DNA of 64,000 nucleotides from Chryseobacterium gleum (GTDB lineage Bacteria > Bacteroidota > Bacteroidia > UBA10329), in contig CAMDOM010000003.1 in the NCBI GenBank assembly GCA_945903645.1, positions 1-64,000 on the forward strand. The letters are read 5' to 3'. The notes under the pieces are model-generated. The model had not been told where the DNA came from. It ran no database searches and saw nothing but the letters and a program-made list of their open reading frames with translations. Below are positions 23,489-31,326 of this stretch, piece after piece. The position numbers and the translations under genes are program-made. How positions within the stretch are numbered: position 1 is the first letter of the stretch; every line of letters starts with the position of its first letter.

Positions 23489-24964
23489 ATGGTTCGTTTC
23501 TCATCCTTTAGGGCATTGGCTATTGTGGGGCTGCTGTTGGCCTTGCATCTTCCTTTTCTCATATCAGATCCAGACCCGATGGTTTCTGAACTTAGTCGCG
23601 GCCCTTGGACTGATGAAGGTTTGAATACCATACAGATACGCAACTTTGTAAACCACGGGTACTTGTCGCTTTCGGAGTGCGATAATTTGATTAAGACCCC
23701 GTTTTTCGGTTTTGTGCTCGTGCCGTTCTACTCCTTGTTGGGCACTGATATTTGGGTTGGACGTGCAGTAGTTCTCGGAGCTGTGCTATTGGTTTTATTT
23801 CTCCTGTTGGTGTATCAGCCTACTCGAACTTTCGCTGTGGCGTTTGCATTTCTTGGATTGTTGCAGTTTCACCTCTTTCATTACACGCATTACAGCATGG
23901 CCGAAATGATGGGTGTGGCCTTTATTCTGTTGGGCATTTTTATGATGCGTTTGGCGTACGAAAAGGAGCAATTATCCTGGCACATTTTGGCCGCAAGTGC
24001 TTTTGGTTTGGCCTTTCTAAGCAAGGTGACATTTGCTTACGCACTTTTTATCCCGCTTATTGGTCGCTTCTTTCTGTTCCTGTCAGAGCGAACGCGCAGA
24101 CGCGACAGCATTCGCAGTTTGGTGGCAGATGGCGGAATTTCGCTAAGCGTGATTTCGTTTTTCGCAGCTTCATTCTATTTCAAATGGTTTTTGCGATATA
24201 AAGATGTGTTCGATTTGGTTAAAGCCAATCAAGGCAACAACCGTTTTGATTTGAGCACCGCTTGGGAGCGAACTCAGTTTAATTGGGACAATTTTATCGC
24301 TATAGATGGAATCGCGCCATTTTTTGTTTTGCTTGCCATTACGATGCTTGCCATAATTCGCACATCCGATAGAAGTCGAGGCGATAGAGCTATGCTGTTT
24401 GGTCTGCTTGCTTGGATAATGTTAGAAGGCCATCGCTTTTTATTGGTCAATCCGCCCACGCGCTATCTCATTCCATTGTTTGCTTCGGTCTTGGCGTTGT
24501 CTGCATTTGGCATTACTCAATGGAAAGATTCCAATACCCGAAGAGTAATTGGAGTTTGCGTTATTGTTGGGTTTTCGTTTTACAACCTTTCTTTCTACAC
24601 AGAGAGTCTAGCCAGACGCACATTTGTAATGGATGAAATTGGCAGCTACTTAGAAGCAACCAACATGAAAGAATCCACGGTCTTAGGAGTGTGGGCAACT
24701 GGATTGGCTGCAAAAACAGAAGCACACACACTCCCTGTTTGGAATAATTTCATGAATTATAATGACCCAATTTTTACTTATAAACCGCGTGTAGTCATTT
24801 CAGAAAGCAACGAAGCCGAAAGCAGCCAAGCATTTATTTCTCAGGATATAAACCTAGAAGCAATTTCCGATAGCATCCGTCATTTCGATATTTGGCGCTA
24901 CCATGTCAACATTTATTGGATATCGCCCGAAGCGTGTTCTATTTCATCAAACTTTGCTAAGTAA
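23489..24964 (+). CDS. GT-C fold membrane glycosyltransferase (GT39/ArnT-like)
   Basis: A 491-residue protein with about ten to eleven transmembrane helices and a short C-terminal soluble part. The first loop carries an acidic motif (GPWTDEGLNTIQIRNF). This DE-type motif after helix 1 is the catalytic signature of polyprenol-phosphate-sugar-dependent GT-C enzymes such as PMT and ArnT. The second-loop TPFFGFVLVPFYSLLG also fits the family. It would transfer a sugar from a lipid carrier on the periplasmic side, but acceptor and sugar are unknown. The ATG is 28 bp after a weak promoter-like CATCTTTG. The next gene follows at 15 bp, suggesting an operon. Confidence 0.78.
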   Translation: MVRFSSFRALAIVGLLLALHLPFLISDPDPMVSELSRGPWTDEGLNTIQIRNFVNHGYLSLSECDNLIKTPFFGFVLVPFYSLLGTDIWVGRAVVLGAVLLVLFLLLVYQPTRTFAVAFAFLGLLQFHLFHYTHYSMAEMMGVAFILLGIFMMRLAYEKEQLSWHILAASAFGLAFLSKVTFAYALFIPLIGRFFLFLSERTRRRDSIRSLVADGGISLSVISFFAASFYFKWFLRYKDVFDLVKANQGNNRFDLSTAWERTQFNWDNFIAIDGIAPFFVLLAITMLAIIRTSDRSRGDRAMLFGLLAWIMLEGHRFLLVNPPTRYLIPLFASVLALSAFGITQWKDSNTRRVIGVCVIVGFSFYNLSFYTESLARRTFVMDEIGSYLEATNMKESTVLGVWATGLAAKTEAHTLPVWNNFMNYNDPIFTYKPRVVISESNEAESSQAFISQDINLEAISDSIRHFDIWRYHVNIYWISPEACSISSNFAK

Positions 24965-24979
24965 TTTCGAATTTCTATT

Positions 24980-25909
24980 ATGAGACTGCTGCTTACTGTG
25001 TTTTTAGTTTTGTCAATGATGGGTGCGCATGCTCAGCGCGTTCATAAAGAGCGACTGATTTACAAGGCCTATTCTGACACTATTATTAAGCCACGAGCTT
25101 GGGGTTTGGGTGGGGCAACTGTGGGGATTTGGGTCGGTTCAGTGGTAGGTCTTAATGAGCTTTGGTATGCGAATGAACCGCGATCTTCCTTTCAGTTTTT
25201 TGATGATAATGCCGAATGGGCTTTGATAGATAAGGGCGGCCATTTCTTTTCAAGCTATGCCATTGGATATTATTACACCGATATTATTCGTTGGGCTGGA
25301 TTCAATCGCAAAACGAGTATTTGGGTAGGTGGTTTTACGGGAAGTTTTTACCTTATTGGGATTGAAATGTTGGACGGATTTTCTAAAGAATGGGGATTTT
25401 CATACGGAGATTTTATCGCGAATACCTCGGGTTCACTCGTGTTTATTGGACAAGAGTTGCTTTGGAATGAACAGCGCATTACCCCTAAAATATCCTACCA
25501 TCCTACACATTACGCGCAGTATCGCCCAGATTTGTTAGGGTCAAATTTTGCGGAGCGGATGATGAAAGATTACAACGGTCATACCTTTTGGCTTTCGGCC
25601 AATATCTATTCATTTCTTCCAGAGGAATCGAAATTTCCGAAGTGGCTTAACGTGGCTGTTGGATATGGCGCGACTGGAATGCTGGGCGGTCGCCAAAATT
25701 TGCTGGTGGATGATGACGGTGTTGCATTACCTCGGTTTGCTCGGCAACAGCAATTTTTGCTGTCATTGGATGTGGATTTGACTAAAATTAGAACCAAGAA
25801 TAAGTGGTTGCGGTCAATATTTAAGGCAGTTTCTCTTATAAAGTTCCCATTTCCGGCAATGCGAATTGGTACCGAAGATGGAGTTAAATTCGAACCATTC
25901 TATTTCTAA
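24980..25909 (+). CDS. exported DUF2279 (YfiM-like) protein
   Basis: A 309-residue protein with a signal peptide (LLLTVFLVLSMMGAHAQ). The motif DKGGHFFSSYAIGYYYTD and the following YGDFIANTSGSLVFIGQELLW match the DUF2279/YfiM pattern of a His-containing hydrophobic helix hairpin. The C-terminal part is beta-rich (NVAVGYGATGMLGG), as in outer-membrane barrels. Function is unknown. It sits 15 bp behind the GT-C gene and 3 bp before the Smr-domain gene, so three genes are probably co-transcribed. Confidence 0.7.
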   Translation: MRLLLTVFLVLSMMGAHAQRVHKERLIYKAYSDTIIKPRAWGLGGATVGIWVGSVVGLNELWYANEPRSSFQFFDDNAEWALIDKGGHFFSSYAIGYYYTDIIRWAGFNRKTSIWVGGFTGSFYLIGIEMLDGFSKEWGFSYGDFIANTSGSLVFIGQELLWNEQRITPKISYHPTHYAQYRPDLLGSNFAERMMKDYNGHTFWLSANIYSFLPEESKFPKWLNVAVGYGATGMLGGRQNLLVDDDGVALPRFARQQQFLLSLDVDLTKIRTKNKWLRSIFKAVSLIKFPFPAMRIGTEDGVKFEPFYF

Positions 25910-25912
25910 GTA

Positions 25913-26911
25913 ATGTTGAAAGTAGGGGAGAAGGTGCGCTATTTGAACGATGTGGGAGAGGCCACCGTGAAGCGCATTCTTAGTACCACAACTGTGGAAG
26001 TGGAAGATCAATTTGGGTTGGTTCATCCGCATCCAATAAATCAACTAGTGCCCGCCAATCGCGATAGAGAAGCCACATTAGAAATTGCGAAGAAAGTAGT
26101 AGAGAAAGCGATTCTTCCAGCCAACTTACCAGTTGAACCCATTATTAATATATCAGAGCAACAAGCGTTGCCGGAATTGGCGTTAGTTTTTGTTTCTGAC
26201 AATGCTACTGCTCCCGAAATGGGCGATTTAGATCTTTACTTCGTGAATAATTCAGCATTCCACATGCTGGTAAACGTATCCGCAAAAGAGGAAATTGGCT
26301 TGTTTAGCTTATTTCATGGAAAAGTGAAATCGGGCGACATTCAGATGGTGCGACCCATAAGGCGTCAAGACGTAGATATTTTTGGGACAACGATGGTCGA
26401 TTGTGTCTTTTTTCAAGATGCCGATTATCAACATCGCGAAGCATTTTCCGCGTGTATTAAGTTGAAAGCAACGCGTTTTGTTCGGTCAGGAAACTATGTC
26501 CCAATTGCCGAAGTTAGAGGCTTGTCTATGGTAGTTGCTGTGCAGCAAGCACCTAAAATTAACAACGCGTTACCAGCTTATGCTTCATCGATAGCACCAA
26601 ATCGTATTGTTCGTAAATCTTCAGATTTGCAGGTGTTTGAGGAAGAAGTTGATTTGCACATTGAGCAATTGACAAGTGAATTCAGTTCAATGTCTGACCA
26701 TGAAATGTTCACCTTTCAAATGCGTCATTTCGAAAATCGTTTGAATTATGGGCTAACCAACGATTACGTCAAAATCACATTTATACATGGAGTTGGCACA
26801 GGTAGGCTGCGCGATGCTATTCGAAATGTGCTGCGGGAATATAAATTAAAATTCGAAGATGGAGCGTTTCAAAAGTATGGTGTTGGTGCCACATCTGTCA
26901 ATCTAAAATAG
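25913..26911 (+). CDS. DUF2027 and Smr domain protein
   Basis: A 332-residue cytoplasmic protein. The first ~65 residues are a small beta domain (VGEKVRYLNDVGEATVKRI) typical of Bacteroidota DUF2027 proteins. The middle is a beta-rich section. The last ~85 residues are an Smr domain: VDLHIEQL, then FIHGVGTGRLRDAIRNVL and the closing YGVGATSVNLK. Smr domains in MutS2 and eukaryotic relatives are nucleases acting on DNA or RNA, or bind structured nucleic acid. The DLHI and HGVGTG motifs needed for this are intact. It starts with ATG 3 bp after the DUF2279 gene stop. Confidence 0.85.
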   Translation: MLKVGEKVRYLNDVGEATVKRILSTTTVEVEDQFGLVHPHPINQLVPANRDREATLEIAKKVVEKAILPANLPVEPIINISEQQALPELALVFVSDNATAPEMGDLDLYFVNNSAFHMLVNVSAKEEIGLFSLFHGKVKSGDIQMVRPIRRQDVDIFGTTMVDCVFFQDADYQHREAFSACIKLKATRFVRSGNYVPIAEVRGLSMVVAVQQAPKINNALPAYASSIAPNRIVRKSSDLQVFEEEVDLHIEQLTSEFSSMSDHEMFTFQMRHFENRLNYGLTNDYVKITFIHGVGTGRLRDAIRNVLREYKLKFEDGAFQKYGVGATSVNLK

Positions 26912-26929
26912 CTTGGCGCCAAAACATTT

Positions 26930-26937
26930 TACCTTTG
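26930..26937 (+). promoter_or_regulatory. -7 promoter element TACCTTTG for the TPR gene
   Basis: TACCTTTG fits TAnnTTTG and lies 40 bp upstream of the ATG at 26978. Confidence 0.5.
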
Positions 26938-26977
26938 TGGAGGCTTTATCAGAAGCGGTGAAAAATCGTATAGGACA

Positions 26978-27697
26978 ATGAGTAATCACATTTCGAAAGG
27001 AGAAACGCATTTGCAAGTTGGCGAAATTCAGGATGCGTTGCGTTGTTTCGAACTTGCAGTTGAGCTATTGCCTGATAACCATCGTGCTATTTATCTAATG
27101 GCGTTATCTCACCTCAAATTGGGTCAAGAAGCCATAGCATTGGTGCAATTCAATAGGGCATTGGAGCTCAACCCCGACAACCCAAACTATTTGTCAGATT
27201 TGGCGGTAACAAAACTGCGTTTGGGAGATAAGGAAGGTGCGATGCACGACTTGAATCGCTGTGTGGAATTGGATTCCAAGAATAGCTATCGTTTTGCTTT
27301 ACGTGCTTTTGCACGCAATGGTATGGGCGATGTGGAAGGCGCCATAAATGATTACCGTAAAGCAGTAGAGCTAGATCCAGAAGACCCAATTGCATTAAAT
27401 AATTTGGGAATGGCTGAAGAATCATTTGGCTACACCGATAGTGCTAAAAATCGGTTTGCATTAGCTGATGAAATGAGTGCTAAGTCGAATTTCCCAAAGG
27501 ATCATACAATCGATTTCTCCAAGAAAAAAACGCAACTAGCAAATACAATTGAGCTTCCTTTGACTGAAAATATTGAACCCAACGCTCAAGAAAATCAAAC
27601 TTATTGGAGCACTATTGTTAAGGTGTTTTCGGAGAAACAACAACGAGACGAATTCTTTCAATTTGCCAAGAATCTTTTTAAATTTGAAAAGCATTGA
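26978..27697 (+). CDS. TPR-repeat protein, cytoplasmic
   Basis: A 239-residue protein without signal peptide. Residues 1-165 contain about five 34-residue tetratricopeptide units with the usual spacing of Leu, Gly, Ala and Pro (for example HRAIYLMALSHLKLGQEAIA and DPIALNNLGMAEESFGYTDS). These build a protein-binding superhelix. The last ~70 residues are polar and then helical, without a recognisable domain. Partners are unknown. The stop overlaps the TTG start of the next gene (TTGA), so the two are coupled. Confidence 0.82.
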   Translation: MSNHISKGETHLQVGEIQDALRCFELAVELLPDNHRAIYLMALSHLKLGQEAIALVQFNRALELNPDNPNYLSDLAVTKLRLGDKEGAMHDLNRCVELDSKNSYRFALRAFARNGMGDVEGAINDYRKAVELDPEDPIALNNLGMAEESFGYTDSAKNRFALADEMSAKSNFPKDHTIDFSKKKTQLANTIELPLTENIEPNAQENQTYWSTIVKVFSEKQQRDEFFQFAKNLFKFEKH

Positions 27698-28041
27698 ATT
27701 TCCTTCATCGTCTTAAATATTATCTCATTGGAATTGGACTCGGTTCTCTGATGGTGTACATGATGCTGGTGAGAAATAGAGAAGACTTGCCAGTTTGGAC
27801 GCCCAATGACAGGGTGCTCCAGGAACTAAGGCTTGCCGACATTACCATTGCCCCAAGCATTGAGTTGCCTTTTAGCGATTCGCTGCTTGACGAGCACATT
27901 GAGGAAAGTTCAGTGCTTTTTTCTGAAAGTGATGTGCGCTCAGGAGCTTGTCGTACGTATCAACTAGATTCAGACACAGAGCGAATGCGATTTCAAATTT
28001 GCGACAAAGAGGTACAATTGGTTGCCTATGCTGCAAAGTGA
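27694..28041 (+). CDS. small membrane-anchored hypothetical protein (DUF4258-like)
   Basis: A 115-residue protein beginning with TTG at 27694. The TTG start is kept because the N-terminal stretch NFLHRLKYYLIGIGLGSLMVYMML forms the only membrane helix. That pattern, followed by a PNDRVLQELR motif, matches small flavobacterial proteins I recall as DUF4258-related. The remaining ~85 residues are soluble and probably periplasmic. The TTG overlaps the TGA of the TPR gene. Function is unknown. Confidence 0.6.
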   Translation: MNFLHRLKYYLIGIGLGSLMVYMMLVRNREDLPVWTPNDRVLQELRLADITIAPSIELPFSDSLLDEHIEESSVLFSESDVRSGACRTYQLDSDTERMRFQICDKEVQLVAYAAK

Positions 28042-28126
28042 CTACAATTTTGTGCTCAGAACAGCATTTACAGGAGTTAGATTTTAGTTGCGGATGTATT
28101 GCCGTTTCCGTACTTAAGTAAACGCT

Positions 28127-28134
28127 TATTTTTG
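28127..28134 (+). promoter_or_regulatory. -7 promoter element TATTTTTG for the E2 gene
   Basis: TATTTTTG matches TAnnTTTG and ends 20 bp before the ATG at 28155. Confidence 0.55.
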
Positions 28135-28154
28135 CGAAAAATAATAAGGAGCGC

Positions 28155-29495
28155 ATGGCCAAAGTAGAGGTGTTTATGCCCAAGATGGGTGAAAGCGTAG
28201 CAGAGGCTACCGTTATTCGTTGGTTGAAAAAACCTGGCGATCGCATTGAGGCAGATGAGCCAATAATGGAAATCGCTACGGATAAAGTGGACTCCGAAAT
28301 TCCTTCGCCAGTTGAAGGTGTTTTATCTGAGCAATGTTGCGCAGACGGAGATGTAGTGCAGGTTGGAGCCAAAGTGGCCGTTATTTCTAGTGAAGTGACG
28401 GAATCAACAGTTCCTTCGCCAAAAGTGGAAGATGCGCCCACGGAAGCAGCGAAATCAGTTGCTCCTCTTAGTGAGGCTGCTCAAGCTCATATTATCCCAG
28501 TTGGCGATGTGCCAAAGCATTCAGAATCAGGTAAGTTTTATTCTCCATTGGTTCGAAATATCGCTAAAGAAGAAGGTGTTTCCGTTACTGAATTGGAGCA
28601 AATTAGTGGTTCCGGTAAAGAAGGTCGCGTTACGAAATCAGATATTCTTGGGTATCTTAATAATAGAGGGCAAGTACAACCAGAGCAAAAGGTTCCTGCT
28701 TCGGTTAGTCCAATAGCTGTTGCGGAACTTTCTAAGCCTGCTTCAGTGGCCAAAGTTCATGTTGCCCCGTCCGTGTTCATTATGCCCGGTGACGAGATTG
28801 TGGAGATGGATCGCATGCGTAGGCTCATTGCCGACCATATGGTCATGTCAAAATCGGTGTCTGCGCACGTTACAAGTTTCGTTGAAGCAGATGTTACCAA
28901 TCTCGTTTTGTGGCGCGATAAAGTGAAAAAAGAGTTTGAGTCTAGAGAAGGAGAGAAGTTAACTTTTACTCCAATTTTTGTGGAATGCCTTGTCCGTGCC
29001 ATCAAAGATTTTCCAGGGGTAAATATTTCTGTTGATGGCACAAACATTATCAAGCGGAAATCAATCAATATCGGAATGGCAGCCGCGCTTCCTTCTGGTA
29101 ATCTGATTGTTCCCGTGATTAAAAACGCAGATCAAAAGAACCTAGTTGGTCTTGCTGCCGAGGTGAACGATTTGGCAAATCGGGCTCGTCAAGGAAAACT
29201 CAAACCAGAGGAAATTCAAGGTGGAACCTACACACTTACTAATGTGGGAACATTTGGCAATGTAATGGGCACGCCTGTCATCAACCAGCCTCAAGTAGCC
29301 ATCATGGCTGCTGGTGCAATTCGCAAAAAACCAGCGGTTATAGAAACGCCATCAGGCGATGCAATTGCCATTCGTCATATGATGTTCCTGTCGCATTCCT
29401 ACGATCATCGCGTTGTTGATGGTTCACTTGGCGGGATGTTTGTTCGCAGATTTGCAGATTACCTTGAAAATTGGGACATCAATAGAACTATTTAA
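28155..29495 (+). CDS. 2-oxo-acid dehydrogenase E2 component (dihydrolipoyl acyltransferase)
   Basis: A 446-residue core enzyme of a pyruvate, branched-chain or 2-oxoglutarate dehydrogenase complex; it transfers the acyl group from lipoate to CoA. There is one N-terminal lipoyl domain with the modified Lys44 in ATDKVDSE, a peripheral-subunit (E3)-binding domain at about 131-170 (YSPLVRNIAKEEGVS), and the catalytic domain with His418 and Asp422 in DHRVVDG. GMAAALPSGNLIVPVI and the single lipoyl domain lean towards the branched-chain or mixed-specificity type. No E1 or E3 gene is adjacent, so the complex cannot be named. It has its own promoter and precedes the PorE-like locus by 75 bp. Confidence 0.92.
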   Translation: MAKVEVFMPKMGESVAEATVIRWLKKPGDRIEADEPIMEIATDKVDSEIPSPVEGVLSEQCCADGDVVQVGAKVAVISSEVTESTVPSPKVEDAPTEAAKSVAPLSEAAQAHIIPVGDVPKHSESGKFYSPLVRNIAKEEGVSVTELEQISGSGKEGRVTKSDILGYLNNRGQVQPEQKVPASVSPIAVAELSKPASVAKVHVAPSVFIMPGDEIVEMDRMRRLIADHMVMSKSVSAHVTSFVEADVTNLVLWRDKVKKEFESREGEKLTFTPIFVECLVRAIKDFPGVNISVDGTNIIKRKSINIGMAAALPSGNLIVPVIKNADQKNLVGLAAEVNDLANRARQGKLKPEEIQGGTYTLTNVGTFGNVMGTPVINQPQVAIMAAGAIRKKPAVIETPSGDAIAIRHMMFLSHSYDHRVVDGSLGGMFVRRFADYLENWDINRTI

Positions 29496-29570
29496 ACTTT
29501 TTCACGTATGCCGTTCGTTCGAAAATTGAATCCATTTTCGAGCATAGTTTCGGTTCACTTCGAAAATTTG

Positions 29571-31208
29571 ATGAAAGCACTTATGACTAGACAACTACTT
29601 CTTACCTCAGTGCTTTTATTCCTGTTTTTTGGTTGTGTAATTGGTCAGGTTGATAAGGAGGCCGAATTCAAAAGAATTTATCCAATTGCCACAAATCAAC
29701 TTGCACTAGGCCAGACCCAACAGGCTCTAAAAAACTTATTGTTGCTCAGCGACTTGAGTCCTCAAAATGCAAATGTCAATTACAAAATTGGTATTGCATA
29801 TCTCGGCATAAGCGGTGAAAAACAAAAAGCGGTTCCTTTCTTGGAAAAGGCAGTGGCATCCACAAGTGCATCTTACAAGGACAACTTTAAAGAAACAAAT
29901 GCTCCGTTAGATGCAAACTTTTATTTAGGCCGAGCATATCATCGTAATCTGGAGTTTGATAAGGCTATTAGCGCCTATAAGCAGTACCTAAGCGAAGGCA
30001 AAGTGTATGATGAAGATGAAAAGGCATCTGTGAAGATGTTGATTCAAAATTGCCAAAACGCCAAATTGATTGTGGAATCACCTTTAAGTGCTGAATCAGA
30101 GCCAATTGGAGAGAACATCAATTCTGTATTTGACGAATACGCTGCTGTGGTTGACGCAGCTGAGAAAACTCTGATTTTCACATCAAGAAGGTCAAATAGT
30201 GTTGGAGGATTAAAAGATTTGGATGATAAATTCTTCGAAGATATCTACATCTCAAAGAAAGATAGCGTTACTGGAGTTTGGGGAGTGCCTGTAAGTATTG
30301 GAAATCAGATAAACACAGACGGTCATGAGGCATCAATAAGCCTATCTGCCGATGGAAATGAGCTGTATATCTATCGCGATGATGTTGGTGATGGCAATAT
30401 CTACGTGTGTAAGCGGTCCAACAACGTTTGGGGTGAACCCATCCAACTTAATGCAAACATCAATTCTCCCTTTCGTGAGTCGCATGTGGGTGCCTCATCT
30501 GATGGCCAAATACTTTATTTCACGAGCAATAGAAGTGGTTATGGTGAAATGGATATCTTTTTTAGCAAACGATTGCCTTCAGGCGATTGGGGAATTGCTG
30601 AAAATCTTGGAAGCAGGGTAAATACTAAATATGATGAAGAAGCACCTTTCATTCATCCTGATGGTAAAACGCTTTTCTTTAGCTCAAAAGGCCACAATTC
30701 AATGGGTGGTTTCGATATATTCTTTTGCATTTTGCAAGATGACGGAAAATGGTCATCTCCATTTAATCTCGGTTTTCCTATGAATACACCTGATGATGAT
30801 TACTTTTTTGTAATGTCTACAGATGGAAAACGGGCATACTATTCATCAACGTCTTTTGATGGCAAAGGAGGTAAAGATATCTATATGGTGCGTCTCGACA
30901 CCGATCGCGAAGAACCAGTTACTGTGTATAAAGGTGTTCTAGTGGAGGATGAATATGGCAATTTTCCTGTGGACGTAACCATCATAGTTACTGATGTTTC
31001 TAATGGAGAAACCTATGGCGTTTATCGTCCTCGTCCAGATAATGGAAGATTTGTATTTATTCTTCAGCCAGGAAAAACATATGAAGTAGTCTACGAAGCT
31101 GGTGGATATGAATTGAAATCAGAAACCCTTATTGTACCGCAGGAAACTGCTTACAGGGAACTAAATCGAGCGATTCAAATGTCTTTTGAAAGACTAAATA
31201 CAGAGTAG
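29571..31208 (+). CDS. PorE-like exported protein: TPR, PD40 propeller, regulatory beta domain, no OmpA
   Basis: A 545-residue protein, first of five large exported proteins in a row. ATG 29571 gives a signal peptide (LLTSVLLFLFFGCVIGQ); the upstream 21 codons do not. Residues ~25-150 are TPR-like helices (VNYKIGIAYLGISGEKQKA; ANFYLGRAYHRNLEFDKA). Residues ~165-435 are a PD40/WD40-like propeller with repeated SxDGxxLYFxS strands and the diagnostic FFSSKGHNSMGGFDIFF. Residues ~445-530 are a carboxypeptidase-regulatory-like beta domain (PVDVTIIVTDVSNGETYGVY). It resembles T9SS protein PorE but stops before an OmpA domain, so it would not bind peptidoglycan by itself. The Cys in FFGCVIGQ might be a lipobox, but FGCVIGQ fits signal peptidase I better. 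Confidence 0.83.
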   Translation: MKALMTRQLLLTSVLLFLFFGCVIGQVDKEAEFKRIYPIATNQLALGQTQQALKNLLLLSDLSPQNANVNYKIGIAYLGISGEKQKAVPFLEKAVASTSASYKDNFKETNAPLDANFYLGRAYHRNLEFDKAISAYKQYLSEGKVYDEDEKASVKMLIQNCQNAKLIVESPLSAESEPIGENINSVFDEYAAVVDAAEKTLIFTSRRSNSVGGLKDLDDKFFEDIYISKKDSVTGVWGVPVSIGNQINTDGHEASISLSADGNELYIYRDDVGDGNIYVCKRSNNVWGEPIQLNANINSPFRESHVGASSDGQILYFTSNRSGYGEMDIFFSKRLPSGDWGIAENLGSRVNTKYDEEAPFIHPDGKTLFFSSKGHNSMGGFDIFFCILQDDGKWSSPFNLGFPMNTPDDDYFFVMSTDGKRAYYSSTSFDGKGGKDIYMVRLDTDREEPVTVYKGVLVEDEYGNFPVDVTIIVTDVSNGETYGVYRPRPDNGRFVFILQPGKTYEVVYEAGGYELKSETLIVPQETAYRELNRAIQMSFERLNTE

Positions 31209-31231
31209 GTTTAAATTATTAGTATTCATTG

Positions 31232-31249
31232 ACCTTTTGGAAGGTTTTA
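31232..31249 (+). terminator. possible weak terminator after the first PorE-like gene
   Basis: A 5-bp stem, ACCTT with AAGGT around a TTGG loop, is followed by TTTATTTT. It is short and weak, and lies 23 bp after the stop at 31208. Confidence 0.3.
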
Positions 31250-31252
31250 TTT

Positions 31253-31260
31253 TAACTTTG
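31253..31260 (+). promoter_or_regulatory. -7 promoter element TAACTTTG for the second PorE-like gene
   Basis: TAACTTTG matches TAnnTTTG, 66 bp before the ATG at 31327. The large genes may therefore have a transcription start separate from the first one. Confidence 0.5.
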
Positions 31261-31326
31261 GCCGTTTACAAAAAAAATGAATCTATCATTCAATGGAGTT
31301 TTAATCCTGAATGAGTTAAGAATAAG

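Noticed and set aside
28111-28120. TACTTAAGTA palindrome before the E2 gene as an operator
   Set aside because: At only 10 bp it is short enough to be chance in AT-rich DNA.
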